Of a DNA stretch of 64,000 nt, positions 45,774-57,099 are shown one piece after another. A program made the translations under genes and the position numbers. The stretch's first letter is position 1, and every line of letters starts with the position of its first letter. Origin of the DNA: Panopea generosa (lineage: Eukaryota; Mollusca; Bivalvia; Adapedonta; Hiatellidae). The DNA is taken from positions 47,571,720-47,635,719 of the forward strand of contig CM055895.1 in the NCBI GenBank assembly GCA_029582155.1, written 5' to 3'. The notes beneath the pieces are model-generated. The model was given only the letters and a program-made list of their open reading frames with translations, had not been told where the DNA came from and searched no databases.

Positions 45774-46620
45774 ATGGAATCAAACAGATATCCGAAACAA
45801 AGTTACTGCATGCTTAAAACTAGGCATGAAGCAGGAAAAAATAATTGGGCCAGCAAAATGAAACATCTTTTGTTTTCTGTCGGTTTTGGCTACTTTTGGC
45901 CTGCACAAGACCTAGGAAATGACATAGTTTTCATAAATCTTATTACTCAAAGACCAAAAGGTTGTGCCGTACAAAAATGGAACAGTGATCTCGAATTTTC
46001 ATCGAAAGCAGACCATTACAAACATTTTAAAGCATTGCTAACTCTTGAGTGTTATTAATCAGCTGAACTTTCATACAACCTTAACCCTTTGCTTCATAGT
46101 TATTTTCTTGGACTCTTCCAATTTGAAAGAATTAATTCACCACCTATCAGCAATTGGTGAATTATGTTTATATTAACTGACTGAGTGGAAAACAGTGCAG
46201 GAAGTGTATAGATTGCTCGTCACGAGCAATCTTAACTCATTTTGCACTGTTTTCAAAGGCCTTCGCGTATCTATGGAGTAAAGGGTTAATAGATCGTTAT
46301 CAAATTTTCGACTTTCAACTCATTCGCTTCGTATTGAAAGAGGCAGACATGAAGATGTCGACAAAAGTTTGAAATTTTGCCCAATCTTTTAAAACAATAA
46401 TGTTTTTATAATCGAAAATAGATATCATTTCTTTTTTTCAATGCTCAGTTTATGACACAGTTCAATCTACTTATTTCAAACCACAGTTGTTATTATACCA
46501 AGATATCAATTTTTTACTCTTTACTCACTCATGTCCAAAAAAGAAAGTTATGTAATTATTAGTATTGTAAAATACATTTGTCATGCTTTTAAGTCACGAG
46601 CTTTTCTAGTACAAGAATAA
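45774..46620 (+). pseudogene. LINE C-terminal region interrupted by a MITE
   Basis: The first part (45774-46058) reads MESNRYPKQSYCMLKTRHEA..GKNNWASKMKHLLFSVGFGY..DHYKHFKALLTLECY. After one stop the same frame runs to the TTAA at 46081. Beyond the MITE the frame resumes with RSLSNFRLSTHSLRIERGRH, as expected for this protein type, and ends near 46620. The region upstream (45600-45770) gives TVKPILC and ENIQIRY wording in shifted frames. Confidence 0.8.
46085..46285. mobile_element. piggyBac-type MITE (copy 2) inside a LINE
   Basis: A 201-bp element bounded by TTAA (46081-46084 and 46286-46289), with CCCTTT..AAAGGG ends and terminal inverted repeats 'CCCTTTGCTTCATAG' / 'CTATGGAGTAAAGGG'. The internal perfect palindrome 'agattgctcgt-c-acgagcaatct' is at 46210-46232 inside 'aacagtgca..tgcactgtt' arms. 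It is the same family as 1498-1707, in opposite orientation. It was inserted after the LINE. Confidence 0.93.
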
Positions 46621-46989
46621 GATCTATACTTTAAGTAATTAGCACACATTTTGATAATTAGCTTTTCTATGTATTTTAGTATGCATGTTCAATATACTTT
46701 AATTGCATTTCTAAAATAAGATAATAAGGTAAATTGCTTCTTTTCGACATTTTAATAAAGTAAAATTATTAGCAATGCCATCCATTTGCTTCGAGCATTA
46801 TAGTTGTGTTCTATCCAATTGATAAAACTATTTAGTAAACGTCAGCTTCGTTTATGTAATATTTATAAAATGTTTTGAAATGAGAAAATGACTGTTTGAA
46901 ATTATTGTTAAGAAATCACTCTCTATGTATTGTATAGATTTGTATTATGGGCCGGTGGCCTACAATTCTGAATAAAATTTTGTAGTGTG

Positions 46990-47345
46990 TTGTATCGTAC
47001 TACACAGTTCCGCCCATATATCCCCACTGTCATATGACTCTTACACTTAAAAAATGTAATTTGGTTTTATAATATTTTAGAATGGTTCATAATGTTTATG
47101 ATTCCTTGATGAAGATGAGTAAAGCAAAATACATTACTGATGTTAAAAGTAACATTTATGGGATTTCAGCATATGCATGTATTTATGAGCATATGAGGAC
47201 TTATCTTATGGTGTTACTGTACCATTTTTTAAATAAACACCAAGCTGGTCAACCAGCCTGCTATTGTGCATTTTTTCGTGGGATACATTCCTGCAATGTA
47301 AAAAAACAAACTTTGTAAATAAATTCTATATGGTATTGTTTTATT
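46990..47345 (+). repeat. Unassigned stretch with a dispersed repeat (partner at 59740-59860)
   Basis: Between the LINE end and the resumption of copy C. Part of it (about 47125-47235) resembles 59755-59870: 'catt.ctg.tgttaaaa', 'ggatttcagcatatgcatgt', 'ttgaggactt', 'gtgt.actg.acc'. A 78-codon frame (47082-47318) covers it; the partner has stops in the matching frame. No family recognised. Confidence 0.45.
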
Positions 47346-48299
47346 ACCGTGGTGAGACCTTATAAGGAGAGGAACTATGGTAGATAATTCTACCGTTTCG
47401 GTCCTATTCACATTGTATGTATATTTGTTTGCAAAAGATGTACATTATGAAATAAATGTGTTTAAACTAATCTAATATATATTTGAAATTAAAGTATCAC
47501 ACTTTTTATAGAGCATATTGATAAGTGTCTTTCCTTATACAATTTAATAGGCGCGGTTACGAAAACCATTTTTTAATCTAAATTACTGTAAATGTTAATT
47601 GTTCTTGCTTATTAAACTGTAATTGTATTAGAAAAAACATTTTATAATGTAAAATAAAACATGGTGATATAATCCATTCTGCTATTGTTTCTATTACGAT
47701 TTTGTTCATTTATTTCAAAACAGTGAGTTCGTGTCTAACATGATATCGTTTTCTTTATAATTGTCTGCTATGTGAATATAGGTGAATTCCAACATACAAT
47801 AAAGAGCTATAATGTTGAAATTAAACTATTTATTAATCCAACTTATCATCAATCTTAATATATTTACACGTTTGAAATAGATTTTTCTTTTAATCATTTA
47901 ACAAAAGTAATTTATTTACAGAACTCCCCAGATATTATTGTATCTTATTTGTATTATATTATTATACTTGACGTCTACAATAACGTCAAGTTTCGAACAT
48001 GGAATATATTTTTATCACAGATGTAGCATTGTTATCGGTTCATAAAACGTCGACAGCAGGTAATTTTATTACTTCGTGCTTGACAGCGAAGAAATTGAAA
48101 AACAAATGGTAAAAACGTTTTGTTTTGGTTCATCTTTCATGTAATAACTAGATTTGATACAATACCCACACTTGCGCTTGTAAAATGGTTTAGTGTAATT
48201 AATATTTTTTTATTTAAACTTATTTGCCATATTATGCTAATAGCAATAATTCAACACGAACAGACGACGACGACTACATGAAAATATGACGCAAAAAGA

Positions 48300-50020
48300 A
48301 TATATGTGCATTTGATGAAAGTTCTTAAAATACCATAAACAATTAGCCTTGGTTACATTACATAAACATACGATTAAAATAGGTCGTAAACGTAAAGTAA
48401 GAGTCGTCCATAATGTTTCAGATATTAATCCATATGACCCCAACCTTCGGTTGAATAATTCAGAAAATGATATTTTTCATGTAAATACGATCTTCAATTT
48501 ATTTAGATGACTAAGAAAAATCATATTATGAATAATGCTTCTTAGTTTACGTTTACTGCTGATTTTTATTGTACGTTCATAGCGAAATACATTTCTGGTG
48601 TATTTTGTCAATTTTTTATAATATTTGTTCTGTATGTATAACCATTCCTTAACGTGTCTAAACGACTTCACTTACATGACGGTAGCAAGATTATTGCGCC
48701 CAAAAATTACAGCTCTGTAAATTGGTTGGGCATATTTATTTTTGAAAACGTTTTAAATGATAACATCTCTTTACACAGATGAAAAGAATGGAACACTGGG
48801 TGCTGTTTGATATACCAGTTTGAAGAGGAGGAGTGATACACAGCAATAAATGGACATAACTGTCAGAAATAAAGGGGTGTAATCAAATCAAGGAAATTGT
48901 GAAAAAGCAAGCTGGTCAATCCCATGTTTTTTTCCCTGCGAATGTGGAGCATCGGATGACAATATATGGAATCACGATGCTTTTAGAACCATTGGTAATG
49001 TGTTCAGTGTTCCAGAAGCGCATTTCTTTATAAAAGGATCAATGCAAAACTGATTGTTGTGTGAGAAGTATACACTTAATATAATATAATTATTCAATCA
49101 AATATTACTTTTCAGCTTCCCGGCATAGAGAATGAAAAATATAGATCGCTTGCTGCGGACCATCTGTTGTTGATATATTGTGTGGGTTCCGTGTATTGTC
49201 ACTAATTGTCACTGATGAATTATATTAGTCTTATTATACACCAGGAACATCAACAATTGTAACAATTGTTCTATATTTAAACGTGCACTCTAATACATAT
49301 ACGTATTTGTTTTATTTTTGTTGTTTTAATGAGTTAAAACATGCCAGGTTACGTGTTGTTTATACAAATTTACTAGGGTAAGGTATACCTCAGAATGAAT
49401 CTGAAAAGAATCATCTTCCACCCACAACTGATTTTCTCACATAAGGATGTTGGACACAGTGATGCTCGGCGGGAGATACGTGATCATCAGACGCCAGTGT
49501 ATTAGACCACTCGGTCATCGAAGGTTCGAACCGTTCTGTTTCTTAAAATATCAAATATGTGTCAAAACAAGCAACACTTTGGCTGGTCTGTACGTAGGTT
49601 ATGTTTATAAGTCTATGGTTGCTGTGTCATTTTCTGCTATAAGATAAATCATCCGGGCCAACGTGTGGCCTCTTCAACATTACCAATTACAATACAGATA
49701 TATGGCCATGTACAATGTTTTTTATACTACATATACCAAAATAATAGGAAACAACCATACTCCATAATTCTTCGTTCACGACAGATGTTATAGGTTTGAT
49801 CCCGCCTCTGTAAAATATAACAACGCAGGAATATTCAGTATAGGTTCTAAACAGTGACTCGACAGCGGTTGATATGCACTTTGAGCTTTTTCCGCAATCG
49901 AGTTAAACGAAATTTGTATGAACTAATTACAATTCTTCAGATTGGAAATCAATTCTAGAATGGAGCACTGTGAACTGTGATTTGACAATGAAATTTTATC
50001 TATTATTTACAGAACAATCC
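48300..50020. other. Unassigned AT-rich stretch
   Basis: No alignment with the large unit or with other parts of the window, no LINE wording and no tandem array. At 49447-49531 a box-B-like 'ggttcgaacc' and, on the minus strand, 'tgaccgagtggtcta' (box-A-like) hint at a decayed tRNA-related element, but the two do not form one unit. Confidence 0.5.
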
Positions 50021-50033
50021 AAACTAAGATATT

Positions 50034-50362
50034 TAGATAGAACCCGCATTGAACAGCCGCCTACACTCCAAGCTACGACATTAAGATAGAACCAGCATTG
50101 CACAGCCGCCTACACTCCAAGCTACGACATTTAGATAGAACCCGCATTGCACAGCCGCCTACACTCCAAGCTAAGACATTTAGATAGAATCCGCATTGTA
50201 CAGCCGCCTATACTCCAAGCTAAGACATTTAGATAGAACCCGCATTGCACAGCCGCCTACACTCCAAGCAACGACATTTAGATAGAACCCGCATTGCATA
50301 GCCGCCTGCACTCCAAGCAAAGACATTGAGATAGAACCCGCATTGCACAGTCTCCTACACAA
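50034..50362 (+). repeat. 49-bp minisatellite, about 6.7 units
   Basis: The phrase 'aacccgcattg' or variants starts at 50041, 50090, 50139, 50188, 50237, 50286 and 50335, an exact 49-bp period. Each unit also has 'cacagccgcctacactccaa' + 'gctacgacattt'. Units differ by a few bases. The minus-strand 86-codon frame (50180-50440) simply reads the repeat (ALSKC..LGV.AA.Q wording) and is not a convincing gene. Confidence 0.95.
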
Positions 50363-50439
50363 TAATATGTTTGAGTGTTTTCTACCAGTTTCAAAGTCTG
50401 AAACAACATCAGACGCCATACCATGATACACGTCGGACA

Positions 50440-50720
50440 CTGTAGATTGAGCAGTTGGCAGTCAAGACTACAGTACCTCTATATTAGTGATTTATTCTTA
50501 TTTGACGGTAAAAACAATCACCGGAAATGATTTACAGTAGGCGAAAAATGTGTGATTCTAATCTCGCGTGCTCTTTTTTCAATACGTCGACGAAAAAATG
50601 ATACCGTATATAGATATTACTGGTTGAAATAATTCGTCTGGCACATAACAATTGCCAACCTCATTTCCTGTTTGCTTTTCCAAATAATATTTCAGCAGAT
50701 AACGCCAGGAGATCGCAGAC
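50440..50720 (+). repeat. Dispersed repeat, copy 1 (partner at 57100-57400)
   Basis: Shares with 57100-57400, in order, 'gaacca..ttggca'-like text, 'aaaacaatcaccgga', 'ggcacataacaattgccaac' + 'ct' (22 identical bases, 50640-50661 and 57334-57355), and 'gcaga..acgcc'. Its class is unknown. Confidence 0.6.
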
Positions 50721-52640
50721 GATAATGAACAATTCCTGTGTTATAGTGTTTACCTTGAAACATAACATTCATGAATGTTTACATGACCCGAGCGTACAAT
50801 TTTATCATTTTACCGGCAATAAGCGTTTATCATTACTACTTGCTTGCATATTAATCAGGTGTAGTGACGTATATCATGACATTTACATAAGTCATCTTTA
50901 ACTTAGTACAGCATGTGAGGTGTCTGGGTACGAAATGGGAGGCGACGGACATTATTTTATACAATGTCCCTATTATCGATATGAACGATACTTACCGATA
51001 GTTGGATGCCTCACGTTAATGTTATCCTCTTAGCAAATAAACCTTTACAGAACACAAAAAATGCACCAAACAGTTTGTTAATTAATGTGCAATGTGTTAC
51101 GCAAAAAAGTTGATTTTACCTTACCCTTCCGTCGAATGTACCCCTGATTATGATGTCATTAGTATATTTATTTTCTTTGTTACATTCATCAAATTATTCT
51201 TACATAGATCATTTCTTCAAATGTGCTAAATCTTGACCAATAATTGTAGCTAAATATTTTGTTAATTAGATCTATATATTTTTTGAAATTGATATAATTC
51301 CTTATCCGCCTGGTTGGAATTGCAGCTTTTTCCTAAATCAGTTGCATTTCTCTAAGCCAAACGTCGTTTTGCCTCAAAACTGATGTACCTTATTCAATTG
51401 GACATATAGTTTTGCCGTAGTTGCACACGTGAGTTTTCCCTCCACCGGCAAAGTTTGTTATGGTCACTTACGTTCACCTGTTAGGCACACCCGTAGTCAC
51501 GACCGGACAACTAAGATTTGCAAAAGTCTTGCATGTGGAACACTTTATGATAAATGGTTAACGTAATATGATTAATTCATCATTTAATTTAATATTGTTT
51601 GTAGAGACGATAATGTAGCTGATTGAGCGTTGGCCGTTCACGCTAGATGCTGCGAGATCGATCTGGTATTACATGGAAAGCGGACTCCGGACTTGAAACT
51701 AAGAATGTTCGCTGTTTCAAAAATCTAACTAAAACCATATTTCACTTTATTTTATCGGGTACAGACTATATAATCTGACGCCAACAAATTGAACAAAGAC
51801 AGTTAATCACTTAATGGCGTGCTAGTCATTTAATAACAATCTGCACAGAACACTAAAACATCCATACTTGAAATAGTTAAAGACGGGTTGAAATTGGAAT
51901 CCATGTCGTAATCCACATAGCGGGAAACATAAATAAAAAGTAATTAGGCAAACACGAAGTATGACGTTAAAGCGTCTCTGTGAAACATAACATCACACAT
52001 GTTATAAAACGCATTATGTTGCATCATATGTCTTAAAAAGTTTTTATTTCACATTTTTGTGAATCAAGCTCTCACAACTAAGACAAATCAAGCTCAAAGT
52101 CTTCCTGGGTAAAACCGATACTAAGCATATTCAGATAAAATGGCTTACCCAATGACACTACACATATATGTTGGTGTTACCCATTTTCTATCACTTAGGA
52201 ATCGCCGCTAACTATTTCAAGGCAAAACGGATGTTGACACTAAAGCTTGTATATAACGTTTAAATAACTATCAAATCAAATAATTATTTTCTACCAAAAA
52301 AAATAACAATGCCCATTGACTTCACCATTCACGTTAGATCACGGTGACCCAATTTATGTCCAACAAAATGGCGGAACATGATTTCGAGCACATGACAGGA
52401 TGACGCAAAGTGTCGAACTAAAATGACATGAGGCTGCAAAAATGCAATTAAATGAAAGCAGATAAAACTGCACTTTCCTTTCACATCAATAGATATTTCT
52501 GAATGGGTTTATTCCGTAACGATATCAATTCACTGAACAGCATGATTTTGTTTTTGATTTTTTAATAATTTTACTTTTTAAAGATATCATAGTAACCAAA
52601 TTAAAACACTGATTCTAAAAACTATATATCTTTTTTAATT
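50720..52640. other. Unassigned stretch
   Basis: No gene or repeat array identified. It includes a decayed tRNA-like segment (51612-51680) and, near 52368, 'caaaatggcgga', which resembles a YY1-type motif but occurs without other promoter features. Confidence 0.5.
51612..51680 (+). mobile_element. Decayed tRNA-like / SINE head
   Basis: The text 'tagctgattgagcgttggcc' + 'gttcacgctaga' followed by 'gcgagatcgatctgg' follows the order D-arm, anticodon arm, variable and T-arm of a tRNA. Box A is close to consensus but shortened; box B ('agatcgatct') is weak. It may be an old SINE head. Confidence 0.45.
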
Positions 52641-52646
52641 GTTTAT

Positions 52647-52711
52647 GTGACCAGGGCTTACTTTTGGCTACATCAGATATTATAATTTATAGTTGTGAGC
52701 CTACTGGTCAC
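52647..52711. repeat. Imperfect hairpin of 65 bp
   Basis: 'gtgaccagggcttac' at the left pairs with 'gtgagcctactggtcac' at the right (8 perfect outer pairs, then an interior mismatch and further pairs). Possibly a short palindromic element or the 3' hairpin of a LINE, since 'tgtataaataaatct' follows. Confidence 0.55.
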
Positions 52712-54826
52712 AAGTACTCTTGCATGTATAAATAAATCTAAAGTCTGTTTCAATTGTTTGTGTTGTGATGTAAGTGTATATTCATGTATGTATTGCATGT
52801 ATGTATTGCACGAAATGATTGAGCGAATGAGTGAGTGATGAGTGAGCGATTTTGTTGCATGATGGGTAAATTAACCATTTCCAATTGCCGCCAAACTAAC
52901 TAAGGAACGTTTCTTCTTCTGACAGTTGAAACAACAGCAATGTGTAGAATATCTGTGAAAATTTACAAAATATATAAATGTTTTGCTACTTGCTTGTTCG
53001 CTAGTTACTTGTTCGCTACTTACTGATCAGTCTGGTAAGAAATTATTTGTATTAAGATTTATCTCATTTGGAGCTATATTTGTATTAGATAAAATGTGTG
53101 AATTGTATATCGAGTGAATTAGATTGAAGTTTTGTCGTAATCGTTGCTTTCATGTCTGCTCAATATCATAAATTGTTCAATGAGGTATCGATATGGCCTA
53201 TCACAATTCATTTATTTATATATGGAATAACGTCTATTCGATTTCGACTATATCCGCAAATATTCGGACATTCCCTGGCATCATCGATTAAAAATGCAAT
53301 TTATCGTACTGATATGTGTTTACGAAAGTAGCATTAAGCAATTTACGACAGTGTCCTTCAGCAAAACAACTAATTTGCATATTAGAATTAAAAATATGTC
53401 TATCAAAGAAATTCATGTAAGAAAGGTAAAGTCTGGTATTAATCCATGGAAGGCGGTGAAAATCCACGAACATGTTTGTCATTGATAAGTTGTTTATTTC
53501 TTTATAGATATACCTTCAGTTACTGGTTATGCCGGTTCAAGTGTAATTTAATTACAGCAAACAAAAGCATGATACATCTAAATCTTCCATAATAGATATT
53601 GTTATCAATAAAAACTGACTTTTATATATACTCGTATTTAAAATATATATGCTATATATATGTTTATTTGTTTTATTATGTTTTTCACTCATCTTTGGCA
53701 AATAGCTAGTTGCTCATTGTATTTTAGGCATACCGTCACATGATAAGACTCTATCATTTTATAAGTGTGAGCTACTCTACGAGTGTCGATAAAAAGTAAC
53801 TTGTTTATTAAATGAAGTCACTTGTATGACTTCCATTATCAGGAAAAGTCAATCAGTACATTTATTTAAAAAACAGAAAATATTTAATAGTATAATCACG
53901 GAGAAATGCACATGATTATAATAATGAGAACAATGTTTTGGCAGGAATCTTTGATAATACCTCATCTACTCTCAGTAAAACTCATGTTTGATCATCATTA
54001 TCACGTCAACCTAAATTCAAAGAGATATCGTTATATCAAGCAAAATAATTTTATCGTATTAGCTCTACTTGTTTCCGTATTTATAAAACAAACTTTACAA
54101 CGATAATACATTAGCTGGTTTATTTTACACGCTTAACATATCATGGAAAGGGAATGCTCTCGACTTTTGTTATTACCGTAATTTTACGGTTTTGTCGTTA
54201 ATTTCTTCTGATCAACGATTATAAAATGGCATTGTACTATAAAAGTAATATTTAAAAGCTCTGTCGCTTTAAATGGAAACAGGAGACAGTAAACAAAAGG
54301 CCAACCGCATAATAACCTGAGTATTTGCAGTGTTCCGTATAGTATCGTAATTTTCTGCATGGTTTCATATCAAGGCGTAATCATCTCGATAATTTATCTC
54401 AACCATGGCAATGGATTTGTAACGGGATGTATTTGATGGCTTCGTATTAGCGGAGTTACAGTAAATGGTCTGAACTAAAATGCTTTGTTGAACAAATTGA
54501 TGACATGAATTGAAACGTGATCAATGAATTCATCATCATTATTGTTTACATTTAACATAACAAAAGATTTCGAGTATCACATTTCCTGTAAAGGTTCAAG
54601 CATGGCACATATTCGACAGAAGATGTAATTTATTCAAAGTTTTAGAAACTATTAGTTTAAACTTTTCTATTTTAATTCGATTGTGAAAAAAGTTCTTACA
54701 ACTTAAACAAATCACGCTATATATTTAAGGCAGATTAGAACATACTACCTCTTTTGTTGTTTTTGTACTCATTACTTTGTATTCGGCGTTTTTTTTATAT
54801 CCAGATATGCTTGGATATATATATAA
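52712..54826. other. Unassigned AT-rich stretch
   Basis: Contains short simple-sequence stretches ('tgtatgtattgcatgtatgt' near 52785 and 'gagtgagtgatgagtgagcg' near 52831) and nothing that I can assign. Short frames at 53288-53485 and 53906-54106 look like chance. Confidence 0.5.
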
Positions 54827-54901
54827 GGAGATAATTAAATTCACAACAACGGAATTTACGATTATATCGTAAATTCCGTTGTTGTGAATTTAATGATCTC
54901 C
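54827..54901. repeat. Near-perfect 75-bp hairpin
   Basis: 36-base arms (54827-54862 and 54866-54901) are reverse complements with one mismatch, separated by a 3-base loop 'tat' (54863-54865). The arms contain 'aattaaattcacaacaacgg' + 'aatttacgat'. Similarity continues weakly outward. It lies in single-copy sequence and has no TTAA or other obvious target duplication. Confidence 0.95.
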
Positions 54902-56510
54902 CTTTATGAAATTAAATATATATGAATTCACTGTATCTATATGATCTAACGGGATTATTAATCTGTTCTTTATATAGCATGTGCGTAGTCATGAATCCTT
55001 AACCGGATCCTACTCATATAAAGCTATCACTTCATGTATGTAAATTTGTCCACCCTGTCCAGATGTGTTGCATGTAATTCCATAGTATATAAGTCATGGT
55101 CGACACCAAATTTATTGGTTTGGCAGAGGCCTTGCTATTGTATCTGTATCTCTCTCTATATATATATGTATTGGTAATTAATGTATCTTTTAAGGAATTA
55201 TTATATAAGATAATTCCCGGCATTTTTAATTAAAATTTTCATTTCAACTTACATATCGTTTTTTGTTACATCTTTACCATACAAACGACTTCGGTTCATT
55301 ATGTTCATTGTATATCAACTATTAAATTTGAAGTAACATTAAAGAATTAAACAGGAAAAAAGCAGGGAAGAAACAGAAACAATTCGCCAAAACTAATATA
55401 AGAGGTCCCTTTGCCCAGTTTATCAGGGACATCGGTTTGTATATTATGTCTTCTTTTACACACAAAGCTACAATGAATCATGATATCATACACCTAAAAA
55501 CCGGTAATAGAAACTTTACAAAAGGGTTAACGAATTGTGTTCATAATACAAACAATTTACTGTGTAATATTATAACTGACAGTAAATCTCATACACTGCA
55601 GACACTTGGCAAGCTACTATAATCAAGAACACATTTTGAACCATTATAAACACACTGTGCAAGTCAATGAACTATAGTGACTATAGTGATTATTGCACCG
55701 AGAGATGTATTTGTTACCGCAACACGACGTGTTAAATTTAAATAAATATAAGGTCAAGTAAAAATATAAGTAAATTTAATGCTATATTTATGATATTGCA
55801 GTGCAATAAATGGATATTCAAATATGTGTAGCCATATGACGATAATGTGTATCTGAGACAACGACCGTTACTCGCTGGTATAATGTTCGGTCTCATTCAT
55901 AATGTCGAAGGCGTATGACGTCATTCCCAAATCAAGTCACATTTTGACATGTGGTCAACTGATGCTAGATGCTAGTGGTTTGTAAAACAATTCCTTTGTT
56001 CAGACTCTGAATAAAGTTTAATATTACGGAAGACGAAATAATGCTACGGCAATGTCAAGAAAACAAATATTTATATAACTAAGCCCGCAGAACTGTTACC
56101 ACTGTAATTAGGTCATTTTGCCTTTCAATAGTGGTTAATAAGGATGCGTGGACAGTTAAACTGCTACGTTTGTTATACATCATGTAGATACACCGTCTCT
56201 GTGTGTGCTAATGTGTATGGTCAAACATCAGTTATCTATTTATTACGAAACCTTTTTACCGGTCATTTAAACGAAATATTGTGATGCGTGTTTCCGAAGT
56301 TTATCAAACTTCATTTTTTGTTGAAATAAGCATGTTAACATATTACATATAAACATTTATTAATATTTAAGAGAAACATTAGAGAAACTCTATCGAGTCT
56401 AGCAAATACCTACAGCTATCTTTCGTTTAATTGTACGAGTTGCTGACCTCTAATTTGAATTCATTTTAAATTCAAGCTCCATTATAAAACTTCAACTAAA
56501 CTGCAGCTTT
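54902..56510. other. Unassigned stretch
   Basis: Nothing assignable. A perfect CRE-type palindrome TGACGTCA is at 55916-55923, but with no accompanying promoter features. Confidence 0.5.
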
Positions 56511-56512
56511 AT

Positions 56513-56590
56513 AAGAAGAAGAAAAAAAAGAAGAAGAAGATGTATAAGACAAAGAAGAAGACGAAGACAAAGAAGAAGAATAATAATATT
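56513..56590. repeat. Purine-rich (GAA)n-type microsatellite
   Basis: Runs of 'aagaagaagaag', 'acgaagacaaagaagaagaa' and 'taataata'. On the minus strand it directly follows a LINE-like 3' end, as expected for a retroposition tail that has mutated. Confidence 0.9.
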
Positions 56591-57060
56591 TTATTAACTT
56601 AAACTGTTACAGTTTCTCGTTACAAAACATAAATATACAACAAATATTAACATGTCAGTTACCAGAATATAAATAGTATACAATCATTTATGATTATAGT
56701 ATCAAGTATGTTATTAAATGTATTATACTTGTACTGACGATGAACTTCAAAATATGATAAGCGATGTTGTACTTTAAACCAATACCGCTCTTGCAAGATA
56801 ACTCATTTACGGCAATTAGAGTTACTGACGTTAAGTTTAGACTCATCATTATAGAAATCTGACCCCCACTGTCAATTTGATAAATGCTCCTGCACATCGC
56901 GCACGAAGGACGACTGCTTATCCCTTCGTTTGTGCATTTGACATGAAACACCTATGGTATTAAGGATGTTAATATGTGTCAAGTAATTGCAATATATCAA
57001 TAAAAAGTATATTATATGCGTTTTATATTGTTGTTTTTGTGTTTGATATCGGTTTTTCAA
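56580..57060 (-). mobile_element. Possible 5'-truncated LINE remnant
   Basis: On the minus strand the end reads 'tgtaacagtttaagttaata' + 'aaatatt' and runs into the (TTC)n tail, a pattern common at LINE 3' ends. Upstream short frames (KRRDKQSSFVRDVQEHLSN; ESKLNVSNSNC; NELSCKSGIGLKYNIAYHIL) read like a decayed coding sequence in two frames. No diagnostic motif is present, so the call is tentative. Confidence 0.4.
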
Positions 57061-57099
57061 TCGATCAAGTGCACTTGTATACTTGATTCAATGTTTCCA

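Larger units (their letters stand above)
44500..46985 (+). mobile_element. Non-LTR retrotransposon (clade uncertain), decayed, split by a MITE
   Basis: Plus-strand LINE lacking its 5' part. Reverse transcriptase wording begins about 44500 and continues in several frames (NDPNNYRAMSLINCLCKI at about 44836-44890; core 45018-45550). A long C-terminal region runs to a stop at 46618-46620 (SYVIISIVKYICHAFKSRAF). The 3' region ends with 'gggccggtggcctacaattc' + 'tgaataaaatttt' near 46980. A piggyBac-type MITE lies inside the C-terminal region at 46085-46285. The catalytic box is destroyed. Confidence 0.85.
30623..48290 (+). repeat. Large tandem unit, copy C (3' part missing)
   Basis: Third copy. 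Starts at 'tttatcga' and follows A in order through 30795-31410, 32505-33150, 35410-35912, 42300-44180 and 47345-48290. Large insertions interrupt it: about 33150-35385, 35913-42300 (LINE complex, minisatellites) and 44180-47345 (LINE, MITE). The last recognisable block (48220-48290, 'gccatattatgctaatagca') matches 8510-8570 of A; nothing after it matches the rest of the unit. Confidence 0.85.

Noticed and set aside
49447-49531. tRNA-like text on either strand ('ggttcgaacc'; minus strand 'tgaccgagtggtcta')
   Set aside because: The box A and box B candidates are on opposite strands and do not make one tRNA fold.
50180-50440. 86-codon minus-strand frame
   Set aside because: The frame is the translation of the 49-bp minisatellite; the period is not a multiple of three, so units fall in different frames, unlike a protein repeat.
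52362-52376. 'caaaatggcgga', resembling a YY1 site at a promoter
   Set aside because: Single motif, no conserved surroundings and no downstream ORF or splice-site pattern.
55916-55923. Perfect TGACGTCA (CRE) palindrome; a similar one at 9243-9250
   Set aside because: Isolated 8-mers with no TATA, initiator, conserved block or neighbouring gene; expected by chance at this length.
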